From Novosphingobium sp. ST904 (GTDB lineage Bacteria > Pseudomonadota > Alphaproteobacteria > Sphingomonadales > Sphingomonadaceae), in contig NZ_LGJH01000136.1 in assembly GCF_001298105.1 (NCBI RefSeq), positions 1 through 64,000 on the forward strand: DNA of 64,000 nucleotides, in the 5' to 3' direction. A program made the translations under genes and the position numbers. Below, in pieces: positions 1 to 6,795 of this stretch. Numbering within the stretch: the first letter of the stretch is position 1; each line of letters opens with the position of its first letter. A model generated the notes under the pieces. The model was not told where the DNA came from and ran no database searches. It saw only the letters and a list, made by a program, of their open reading frames with translations.

Positions 1-75
1 CAGGCCGGTCCGCCTCTTGATCTCCCGAATGGAGATCTTCTGCCGGAAATGCCACCGGCGGATCACACTGAGTAA
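1..75 (+). CDS. possible C-terminal tail of an element gene (partial)
   Basis: Frame 1 is open from the first base to a TAA at 73-75 and would encode the last 24 residues of a protein whose start lies outside the window. The tail is acidic and proline-rich. It sits just before a well-spaced ribosome binding site for the next gene on the same strand, which is why it is listed. Nothing in it identifies a family, and the open frame is short enough to be chance. Confidence 0.25.
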   Translation, partial: QAGPPLDLPNGDLLPEMPPADHTE

Positions 76-128
76 GTCCATGTTGATCACTCCACGACCT
101 CCGACTGGCAGCCGGAGGCGAGGGAAAC

Positions 129-398
129 ATGGGTCAATTCTCAATGGTAATTTATACGCCCCCCGGTTCACATCTCAGTGGCAATCAACATCGAGAGATC
201 TCGCTGAGTTTCGGCACGCTGCTTATCGTCTTGGTGGTTGGCTATGTGGTTGTTGGGATCCGCGACTGCCTCGATCGGCTGGCCGACACGGCCGACATTG
301 AGATGTGCCTGGAAGCGGTTCGGGTGGGCATCGATCCCGGCACGCTGCCGGCAACGTGCAAAGCGCTTCGGACCCAGGCGGAGGGTGAGCCGGTATGA
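129..398 (+). CDS. small single-helix membrane protein of integrated element
   Basis: Encodes 89 residues with one clear hydrophobic helix at about residues 25-45, followed by a soluble acidic tail with two cysteines. The start is supported by a GAGGCGAGGG-type ribosome binding site a few bases upstream. The stop overlaps the next start as ATGA at 395-398. It is the first complete member of a run of overlapping genes that ends in an AlpA-type regulator, so it is probably cargo or early-region DNA of the element. A Rz- or holin-like role is possible but nothing shows it. Function unknown. Confidence 0.6.
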   Translation: MGQFSMVIYTPPGSHLSGNQHREISLSFGTLLIVLVVGYVVVGIRDCLDRLADTADIEMCLEAVRVGIDPGTLPATCKALRTQAEGEPV

Positions 399-685
399 GC
401 GCAGCAACCGAACACGCCGTAGCGATCGAGCTCGCGAGAGCACAAGCAGCCGGCAGTGTGCCCAGCATCGCCGAGGCCCTACTGGCGCTCGTCGATGAGT
501 TGCGGGCCGCTGACGCCGAGCGGGACGCCGAGATGATGCGCCTACGGGACATCGAACGGGCCGCAGAGCGGGCCTGGGACTATCACCGCATGGGAAAGTT
601 CAACGACCCCGACTACGACGACGAATGGGATTCTAGGATCATGATCGAACGCCTCGACGCGCTCGGGGAGGCGCTCAGCGTATGA
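395..685 (+). CDS. small coiled-coil protein of integrated element
   Basis: Encodes 96 residues, highly charged and mostly helical. Alanine, glutamate and arginine heptads from about residue 20 to 65 suggest a coiled coil. An acidic patch near residue 72 (NDPDYDDEWD) follows. Its start overlaps the previous stop and its stop overlaps the next start (ATGA at 682-685), so translation is probably coupled along the chain. No family recognised. Confidence 0.6.
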   Translation: MSAATEHAVAIELARAQAAGSVPSIAEALLALVDELRAADAERDAEMMRLRDIERAAERAWDYHRMGKFNDPDYDDEWDSRIMIERLDALGEALSV

Positions 686-921
686 TCGCCGCAGACCTTT
701 TTGAAGCCCGCGAAATTGTGAAGGCGACGCTCGCCCAAGACAGTCACCGCCGCTGCAACTGCCGGGAGAAGATAAACGCAGGCGAATGGGACGAAGGACA
801 AAAGGTCCGCGCTGCTCTCGCTGGAATTAAGCGGGGCCGCGCCCTCGCACTCTCCTGCCGTTGCCCTGTCTGCGCATCCGATATGCGCGGCCTGACCCCC
901 TGTATGAACGAGGAAAGCTAA
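682..921 (+). CDS. small cysteine-rich protein of integrated element
   Basis: Encodes 79 residues with cysteines as CNC near residue 25, CRCPVC near residue 59 and one more near the end. This spacing could bind zinc, but no named zinc finger is recognised. It overlaps the preceding gene by four bases, and the next gene starts two bases after its stop. Such small cysteine-rich proteins are common in phage and satellite early regions. Function unknown. Confidence 0.6.
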   Translation: MIAADLFEAREIVKATLAQDSHRRCNCREKINAGEWDEGQKVRAALAGIKRGRALALSCRCPVCASDMRGLTPCMNEES

Positions 922-922
922 G

Positions 923-1417
923 ATGACCGTCACCCCGCTTACCCCGCAGCCCATCGAAACCGCCACCAAGAATGGTGGCTGGGTTCTGGGCTTGGTCCTC
1001 CCGGACGGCCCCACCGACACTCATTGGCAACCCTGGGTGCCGGTTACTTGGGGCGACAGCGGCTGGTACAACGATGAGGGATATGGCGAAGAACCGATCG
1101 CCTGGGTTCCCCTCCCCGATCCGCAGCCCCGGCCGACCGGGTGGACCGCGCCCGTCGGCACGATCGTAATCGCGGAAATCACTGGCGAAGGCTGGACCTG
1201 TAATGGCGAGCCGATGACCGTGAAATGGCGGTGGTCAATCTTCGTCGAAAAGCCTGATGGTTCTTACGACGAGTATCGCGAGACCAATTTCGCCATCACC
1301 CATGACGAGGCGGTAATCCGGGCGGAGAAACTCCAAGCGAAGATCGGCTTGCCGATCGTCACACGGCCCTTGGTCGGCAAGGTCGTTCCCCTTCTGCCCG
1401 GAGTTACCCGTCAATGA
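923..1417 (+). CDS. phage-type protein with DUF551-like tryptophan-rich region
   Basis: Encodes 164 residues. The first half is rich in tryptophan and proline, with WYNDEGYGEEPIAWVPLPDP near residues 48-67. That resembles the W...W.PLPxPP pattern of small phage proteins of the DUF551 type, usually found in early or replication regions. The second half is an alpha/beta region with no recognised motif. It starts one base after the previous stop and overlaps the next gene by four bases. Assignment to DUF551 is by pattern only. Confidence 0.55.
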   Translation: MTVTPLTPQPIETATKNGGWVLGLVLPDGPTDTHWQPWVPVTWGDSGWYNDEGYGEEPIAWVPLPDPQPRPTGWTAPVGTIVIAEITGEGWTCNGEPMTVKWRWSIFVEKPDGSYDEYRETNFAITHDEAVIRAEKLQAKIGLPIVTRPLVGKVVPLLPGVTRQ

Positions 1418-1740
1418 GGCGCGAGCACACATGCCGCACCTGCATGTATTTCCGAGCAGGTGCGTTTTCCGACATGAGCGAGGAGGCGCCGATAGAATCA
1501 GGTGGTGAAGACGGTGTCTGTGAATTCTCGGCGCCGGTGCCGCAGATCGTTCCTGTCGGACGCCTTGCGATGGTCGGAATGCTGCCGCGGGTCCATGCCA
1601 GCCGCTCCTGCCAGGAGTACATGCCGGAGACTGACGGGCTCGACATCCCTTGCGAAAACCTCGGTGCCGATGCTGTTCAGCTGACTGGAAACGTTCGGCT
1701 GATCCGCCCCGCCCAAGATGAGGGAGGCCAGCCGGAATGA
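1414..1740 (+). CDS. small cysteine-containing protein of integrated element
   Basis: Encodes 108 residues. An N-terminal CRTCMYF motif (residues 7-13) and later single cysteines at about residues 36, 66 and 80 suggest a metal-binding fold of the kind found in small phage proteins, but no family is recognised. It overlaps both neighbours by four bases (ATGA at 1414 and 1737), placing it in the same translationally coupled chain. Confidence 0.55.
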   Translation: MRREHTCRTCMYFRAGAFSDMSEEAPIESGGEDGVCEFSAPVPQIVPVGRLAMVGMLPRVHASRSCQEYMPETDGLDIPCENLGADAVQLTGNVRLIRPAQDEGGQPE

Positions 1741-1931
1741 GCGATGTTCCAGACCGCCTGCTCCGAATGTCGGAAGTTACCGCCATGACGGGGCTGAGCA
1801 AGGCGATGATCTACAGGCTGATCAGCCAGCAGCGTTTCCCGACGCAGTACAAGCCTGGCGGGTATGCCAGCCGCTGGAGCGAGGCGGAGGTCCGTTCATG
1901 GGTGAACCAGCAGCGGGGGGCGGCGGCGTAA
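1737..1931 (+). CDS. AlpA-family DNA-binding regulator
   Basis: A 64-residue protein that is almost entirely an AlpA/MerR-like winged helix: LLRMSEVTAMTGLSKAMIYR is the helix-turn-helix and W-x-E-x-E-V-x-x-W near the end is the wing and helix of the family. AlpA proteins activate the integrase or excision of P4-like satellites and cryptic prophages. Here it is the last gene of the plus-strand chain, in the same element as a P4-type integrase at 3747-5192. It is therefore the best candidate for excisionase or regulator of integration. The family call is firm; the role is inference. Confidence 0.85.
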   Translation: MSDVPDRLLRMSEVTAMTGLSKAMIYRLISQQRFPTQYKPGGYASRWSEAEVRSWVNQQRGAAA

Positions 1932-1953
1932 ACCTCAACCGCTCCTGCAGAAT

Positions 1954-2871
1954 TTATGCTGCGAGCCCGGATTCGCCCGCTATCACCCGTTGCCCGATGG
2001 CAGGGACCGTTGGCAGGGGACGGAGCCTTAGCTCTTCTTGGTCTGCCTGTTGCTCCAGTGAGCGATGAGCTTCCTTAAGGTTGGCATGCTGCCGGGGCGT
2101 GAGGATCGGATCGTCCTCGCTCGGCATTTGGATAATCATCTCATGATGCCGATGAATGAAACTATCTGTTTCGGCATCGCGCCGCACCTTGAGGTCCCAA
2201 AGTCGACGTTTGATGTGATCTACCGATTTCGCAATGCCGCCCGGCTGAAGGACACCGAAATTTGCGACGAGCCTCGCCCCATTGAAGTCGATCGTGATCT
2301 CGTGACTTTTCCGACGCCTTTGCCCACCAATCAAATCTTGCCTAAAGAAGCGGGAAAATCTCGGATCGTGTTGGCCAACATAGTCCATAACCAGACGGGG
2401 AAGCCTATCGATGCCCTCGCCGGCTGACGATGATATGTCGGACGTTTCATCGGCCTCGTCAGTATTGTCGACCTTGTAGAGGGACGACATAGCGATCATC
2501 CAGCTTGCGGCAATCGCCTTCAGGCTTGGTCCCTCACCCTCTCGGATCGGACCAATCTCAACTCCAGATACGAAAGCACGGGCTTGGGACAACGCGTCGG
2601 CACCCCGAGAAGCAAACTCATTTTCAAGCTGCTCGAGGGCGACAACTGCAGCAAAGATAGCGGCCTCAGCACTGGCACCATAGAGGCAACGGAGCCGTTC
2701 CAGAGCATTGGCCTGTTCAAGGACAAACCCCGCGCCATTAACCGCAGCAACGCCGATAACGAAACGCTCCGCAGAGCCGGCCACGGGATTTAGGAGCACA
2801 GGTGCCCACTGGGCCCGCACAAGCCCCTCTACGGCAGGAAACGCGTCCAGGGTCAGTGCGATGCTCATCAT
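1954..2871 (-). CDS. unknown partner protein of HipA-like kinase
   Basis: Encodes 305 residues, soluble, with no signal peptide. The N-terminal third (about residues 20-95) has an alpha/beta look, with a conserved-looking stretch ERFVIGVAAVNGAGF and a helical stretch around ERLRCLYGASAEAA. The C-terminal half is charged and helical. Its ATG overlaps the stop of the upstream HipA-like kinase (ATGA at 2868-2871), so the two are co-translated. I do not recognise the family. It is not HipB, HipS or the DUF3037 protein often found beside HipA-like kinases. It could be an antitoxin, a kinase substrate or a sensor. Confidence 0.7.
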   Translation of the reverse strand: MMSIALTLDAFPAVEGLVRAQWAPVLLNPVAGSAERFVIGVAAVNGAGFVLEQANALERLRCLYGASAEAAIFAAVVALEQLENEFASRGADALSQARAFVSGVEIGPIREGEGPSLKAIAASWMIAMSSLYKVDNTDEADETSDISSSAGEGIDRLPRLVMDYVGQHDPRFSRFFRQDLIGGQRRRKSHEITIDFNGARLVANFGVLQPGGIAKSVDHIKRRLWDLKVRRDAETDSFIHRHHEMIIQMPSEDDPILTPRQHANLKEAHRSLEQQADQEELRLRPLPTVPAIGQRVIAGESGLAA

Positions 2872-3673
2872 ACGAGGCTCCGAAAGTCTAGGGCCTGATT
2901 GGAGTAGTACGACACATAAGGCCGTCTATCACGCAGAAAGTTCCGCAGTTCGTCAATCTCAGCCGACGGGAGTAGCTTATCCACCATGCTTGCTTGGATC
3001 AGTTCTTCCACGTCGACGCCAGAAATCAGCGCTTCGAAACCTGCCGCCTCGCCAGCTTTTGCCTTCCGGTCGTCGACCCCCATATGTGGGGTCAACCACT
3101 GCCCCATACGGTGATCATATCCGCCGGTCGGCCTTAAATCTCCCACCTGCCACATCGGCCCCGTGAATGCGTGGCATGATCAATGAGCCATACATCTTTT
3201 GGGCCTCCGAAAAGCAAGTTTCCGGGGTGCCGATCCGTATTGGCGGTCCAAGAGTCAAAACCGTAACATCGCCCTAAATCCTCCCATGCCGTAAGGGCTG
3301 CCAGAAGGCTTGGAGCGAGACTCGGGTTTTGTTCGTAACGAAATGCTAGACTGGGGGTTTTGGCGTCGACGCTAGCGAACACCAAGCGGTTACCATCTGG
3401 CATTTGAGGTGCTTGGTTCAAAGATATGACGGACGGACGAGCGACCGTGAGATAGGCGCGAGGTGTGGGTAGGCCTACAGCGTGAGCAAGGGTCGATGCG
3501 AGCAACTCATTGGTGAGTTGCCGTATGCTCAAATCCTTCACGATCGCGAGAGCGATCTCACCCCCTGCGAGCTGGATTTGCCCGCGGTAGGTTTCATTGA
3601 CGTTACCAGCATTGAACGGCGTTGCGCCGGCTAGCAGTGTCGCAACACCCACACCAATCTTTGCTTCGTCCAT
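2868..3673 (-). CDS. HipA-like kinase, frameshifted near 3175
   Basis: Serine/threonine kinase of the HipA-like superfamily. The first part carries the small lobe, with a likely ATP lysine in AIVKDL, and the catalytic loop NTDRHPGNLL followed by the metal-binding LIDH. One missing base near 3171-3178 then shifts the frame. Restoring one G gives LIDHGHAFTGP, a normal continuation, and the remaining 95 or so residues (GQWLTPHM, helical end) run in the new frame to 2868. The start is placed at 3673, with a strong GGGTGGGTG ribosome site; a longer upstream extension is unlikely. The repaired length is about 268 residues. The break is probably a sequencing error. Kinases of this kind act as toxins or signalling enzymes; the substrate is unknown. 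Confidence 0.75.
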
Positions 3674-3746
3674 CACCCACCCGTTCGAATCACCGGCTGA
3701 GTGCACTAGCGGTAGGAAAGTTAAAAGAAGATTCGCAAAAGATAGG

Positions 3747-5192
3747 CTACCGGTTCCTCCCCGAACCGGTCGCAGCATAGCGTATCGGCTGACCGAGGTG
3801 TATTTCCGGCTCCCAGAAGTCTGCTGTCAGCAAGTCTGCCCATTCCTGCGCCAATTCGCGTCGGCGATCCAGATATGACGCCCGGTTATAGGCGCCCTCC
3901 ACCTTGTTCTCCGGCACATGGGCCAGCATCAGATCGATGATCGCTCGGTCGGGCGACGCGCCGGTATGCCCGGTGGCGCGCCATTCCCGGTCCGCCCTCT
4001 CATTCATGATCGTCGAGAATGCGGCGCGGAAGCCGTGCGGGACATGCCGGCCGCCGTACCCGCCCCGAATCAACAGTGCCCGCAACGTGTTCTCGGACAT
4101 CGGCTTGAAGGGGTTTCGCTCGCTGGGGAAGATCAGCGGGAACTGGCCTGTGAGTTGCCGGGCTGCCTCGAGCACTTCGAGCGCCTGGCGCGATAGGGGA
4201 ACGACGTGATCGCCATCTTCCTCCGATTTCCGATCCTCGTCGCCCTTCATCCTCGCGGCCGGAATAACCCATCGGGGATCATCGCCCTCTAGGCCGTGAA
4301 GTTCGTCCCAGCGCGCGCCGTGGATCTCGTTCGGACGGACGGCGGTCAGGGCGATGAACCGCAGGGCGAACTTCGTCGAGGCACGGCAGCGTTCAGCTTC
4401 GCAATCGACCATCATCTGCCGGAGCGCGGCCAGTTGCTCCTCCGGACCGCGCTTACCGTCCACGATAGATGGCTGCTTCCGCGCCTTGGGTTTGTCCTTG
4501 AGGTTTGCGCTGAGGCCAGCCGCCGGGTTCATCTCGCACATGCCAGCGCCGATGGCGTAAGCGAAGATACCCGCGCAGCGCTGACGGAGACGGTGGGCCG
4601 TCTCGATTGCCCCGCGCTTCTCCACCTTCTGCAGAACCTCGAGCAGCTTGGGTGCTTTCACCGTCGTGATGGGCAAATCACCAATCGCCGGGTAGATGTC
4701 ACGCTCCAGGCTCATCAGGACATCGGCGCTGTGTACCGCCGACCAGGGCGACCGGCTCGTAACCCAATGCCGGGAAGTGCGGTGCGACCACTTTCCGCCG
4801 TGTTCCCCGCGATAGGCATTGAGCTTTTCCAGCGACCAGCCACTATTCAGTTCGAACCAGCGATCGCCCACGGCCCGGAATGTATTCTCGTGCTCCAGCG
4901 CTCGGGCCTTTGCAGCGACGACCTTTTCGACGGCCGGATCGCGCCCCTCCCTCAGTTGGGCCTTCGCCTCGGCCCGGCGGGCTCTTGCCTGGACAAGCGT
5001 CATCGCCGGATAGGTCCCGAAGGTCAGCGTCTTTTGGTGGGGTTTCCCAGCGGCGTTGCGACCGAAGGTGTAATTCATTCGCCAAGAGCGAACGCCTGTC
5101 GTACTCACGTTGAGATAGAGCGATCCCGAATCTGCAAGCTTGTAAGCTTTGTCCCGCGGCTTGGCCGCTTTCACCTTCGCGTCGTTCAGCAT
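3747..5192 (-). CDS. P4-type tyrosine recombinase (integrase)
   Basis: Full-length integrase of about 481 residues. The N-terminus (LNDAKVKAAKPRDKAYKLAD) is the arm-binding DUF4102 domain, followed by a core-binding domain and a catalytic domain. Catalytic residues are visible: Arg in TAVRPNEIHGARW, His-x-x-Arg in HGFRAAF, and the nucleophile Tyr in VEGAYNRASY. The start at 5192 fits the usual N-terminus of the family better than an in-frame ATG 48 bases upstream. It lies beside the 3' end of tRNA-Ser(GGA), the expected target for this family. An 11-bp inverted repeat sits immediately upstream and may be an operator or arm site. Confidence 0.95.
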   Translation of the reverse strand: MLNDAKVKAAKPRDKAYKLADSGSLYLNVSTTGVRSWRMNYTFGRNAAGKPHQKTLTFGTYPAMTLVQARARRAEAKAQLREGRDPAVEKVVAAKARALEHENTFRAVGDRWFELNSGWSLEKLNAYRGEHGGKWSHRTSRHWVTSRSPWSAVHSADVLMSLERDIYPAIGDLPITTVKAPKLLEVLQKVEKRGAIETAHRLRQRCAGIFAYAIGAGMCEMNPAAGLSANLKDKPKARKQPSIVDGKRGPEEQLAALRQMMVDCEAERCRASTKFALRFIALTAVRPNEIHGARWDELHGLEGDDPRWVIPAARMKGDEDRKSEEDGDHVVPLSRQALEVLEAARQLTGQFPLIFPSERNPFKPMSENTLRALLIRGGYGGRHVPHGFRAAFSTIMNERADREWRATGHTGASPDRAIIDLMLAHVPENKVEGAYNRASYLDRRRELAQEWADLLTADFWEPEIHLGQPIRYAATGSGRNR

Positions 5193-5197
5193 GATCC

Positions 5198-5247
5198 CGA
5201 TACCATGGATCGACGGGTCCAATACCACGTCGAGTACCATGGTATCG
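5198..5247. promoter_or_regulatory. inverted repeat upstream of integrase start
   Basis: CGATACCATGG at 5198-5208 is repeated in perfect inverted orientation as CCATGGTATCG at 5237-5247, with a 28-base spacer. It begins six bases upstream of the integrase ATG. This could be an autoregulatory operator, a pair of recombinase arm-type sites or an mRNA hairpin covering the start. No binding data can be read from the sequence. Confidence 0.5.
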
Positions 5248-5334
5248 AGTTGACGCCTGTAGACAACGCGAGACCATGGCCGCCCCAGATGGGGCTAAAA
5301 CTGGCGGAAAATCAAGGGTTGGTAGACCAGTAGG

Positions 5335-5375
5335 GACCGTCTCAGACGGTCAGTTGGCGGAGCGGGAGGGATTCG
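5335..5375. other. putative attachment site at tRNA-Ser 3' end
   Basis: The 3' end of the tRNA-Ser gene faces the integrase, which is the normal arrangement for elements inserted into the tRNA 3' end. The core of the site should lie in the last 20 or so bases of the tRNA (5355-5375). Just outside is a perfect 17-bp palindrome, GACCGTCT-C-AGACGGTC (5335-5351), that may be a recombinase site or the tRNA terminator stem. I see no second copy of the tRNA 3' end in the window, so the opposite att site should lie to the left of position 1. Confidence 0.55.
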
Positions 5376-5445
5376 AACCCTCGATACGCTTTTGGCGTAT
5401 ACTCACTTTCCAGGCGAGCGCCTTCGACCACTCGGCCACCGCTCC
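5355..5445 (-). tRNA. tRNA-Ser (anticodon GGA)
   Basis: A 91-nucleotide type II tRNA including an encoded CCA end. It begins GGAGCGGTGGCCGAGTGG, has the anticodon loop CTGGAAA with anticodon GGA (TCC at 5409-5411 on the plus strand), a long variable arm (TACGCC/GGCGTA-type stem), the T-loop GGTTCGAATCC and the acceptor 3' end CGCTCCGCCA. It reads UCC and UCU codons. It is the insertion site of the element to its left. Confidence 0.97.
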
Positions 5446-5523
5446 GCATTGCACTGGTAAGGCGGGCGCCCTAGCCTGCGACGAAGGGTTTCGCAAGCCG
5501 TCTGGTCGTGCCACACGCACTTG

Positions 5524-6459
5524 ATGCACAAATTCTTTTCCGCGCTCGCGATTTGCACCTTTCTTGCCGCCCCTTTGCTCGCGGACGAAGGGCCTTCTGC
5601 GCGCACCCCGAACGATGTCGTCGCAGCGGCACCGGCAAAGGACTGGGTGCGGATCGCACCATCGAATCTCCTGGTCATGGACCTCGCGCCCGACGGTTCG
5701 AGGAAAGGCCGGCGCGTGTTGATCCAGCTGATGCCGGCCCCGTTCTCGCAAGGCTGGACCGGCAACATCCGCAAGCTCGTGTCCGCGCGGTGGTACGACG
5801 GGATCGCGGTGGTTCGCGTTCAGGACAATTATGTGGTGCAGTGGGGCGACCCGGAAGGCGAGAACCCGGAAAAGGCCAAGCCGCTACCGAAAGGGCTCAC
5901 GGCCGTGCCTGAGGACGAATACGTAGCATCGATCGGCAAGGCAGGCGCGGGCATTTCGAGCAAGGATTCCTACGCTGCCAGCACGATGTTCGTCGATGGC
6001 TGGCCCGTGGGCGTGGGTGGGGGGCCTGGAGCGAGCGGCACGGCGGCCTGGCCTCTCCATTGCTATGGCGCGGTCGGCGTGGGCCGGAACAATTCGCCCG
6101 ATACCGGCACCGGGGCCGAACTCTACGCCGTGATCGGGCAGGCTCCGCGCCAACTGGACCGGAATATCGCCGTCGTAGGACGGGTGATCTCGGGAATGGA
6201 AAACCTTTCCGCCCTGCCGCGCGGCACCGGCGAGATCGGCTTCTACAAGACAGCTGCCGAGCGCGTGGCGATTCGCTCCGTCCGCATGGGCAGCGAGGTT
6301 CCCGGATTGCCCGCCTACGAATACCTCTCCACCGACAGCCACAGTTTCGCAGCCTATCTCGACAAGCGCGCAAACCGGAAGGACGACTTCTACATTCAGC
6401 CCGCCGGCGGCGTGGACGTGTGCAACGTTCCCGTGCCGATCCGCGAGGTCAGGCCGTGA
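5524..6459 (+). CDS. cyclophilin-type peptidyl-prolyl isomerase, secreted
   Basis: A 311-residue protein with a signal peptide (cleavage after about LLAD, residue 20) and a cyclophilin fold. Core segments are LVMDLAP, IRKLVSARWYDG, VVRVQDNYVVQWGDP and, late, GRVISGMENLSALPRG. It has a long insertion between the first strands, as in the larger periplasmic cyclophilins of sphingomonads. It should catalyse prolyl isomerisation of envelope proteins. The ATG at 5524 is chosen over the TTG directly before it. The downstream DUF1905 gene overlaps it by four bases. Confidence 0.9.
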   Translation: MHKFFSALAICTFLAAPLLADEGPSARTPNDVVAAAPAKDWVRIAPSNLLVMDLAPDGSRKGRRVLIQLMPAPFSQGWTGNIRKLVSARWYDGIAVVRVQDNYVVQWGDPEGENPEKAKPLPKGLTAVPEDEYVASIGKAGAGISSKDSYAASTMFVDGWPVGVGGGPGASGTAAWPLHCYGAVGVGRNNSPDTGTGAELYAVIGQAPRQLDRNIAVVGRVISGMENLSALPRGTGEIGFYKTAAERVAIRSVRMGSEVPGLPAYEYLSTDSHSFAAYLDKRANRKDDFYIQPAGGVDVCNVPVPIREVRP

Positions 6460-6779
6460 CGCTGCTCGAGCAGCTCGCCCACACCGGGCGACTTTGGCGC
6501 TGGACCGGAGGATCCGGCAATGGGACCTGGCACTTCGTCACTATCGACGGCGAGGCAGGAGAGGCGCTCTCCGGCACGGCCGTGATGCGCAAGCTGGAAG
6601 GAACGGCGCGCGGCTTCGGCTCGCTCAAGGTCCAGGCACGAATCGGCGGCACCCGTTTTGCCACCTCGGTGTTTCCCAACAAGTCCGACGGTGGCTGGCT
6701 GCTGCCGGTAAAGGCCAGCGTGCGGCGCGCCGAAGGACTGGCGGAAGGCGACGAGGTCGGGGTCAGCCTGGAATACTGA
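6456..6779 (+). CDS. DUF1905 domain protein
   Basis: A 107-residue protein starting at GTG 6456, overlapping the cyclophilin stop (GTGA). The WRWTGGSGNGTWHFVTID start, the central GFGSLKVQARIGGTRFATS and the end GGWLLPVKASVRR match the small beta-barrel DUF1905 family. The biochemical role of this family is unknown. Translational coupling to the cyclophilin suggests the two are produced together. Confidence 0.85.
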   Translation: MTLLEQLAHTGRLWRWTGGSGNGTWHFVTIDGEAGEALSGTAVMRKLEGTARGFGSLKVQARIGGTRFATSVFPNKSDGGWLLPVKASVRRAEGLAEGDEVGVSLEY

Positions 6780-6795
6780 CCCCTGAACCGCGCCG

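Noticed and set aside
17..301. A 94-codon frame at the left edge
   Set aside because: It overlaps the better-supported gene at 129, is arginine-rich and lacks a ribosome site.
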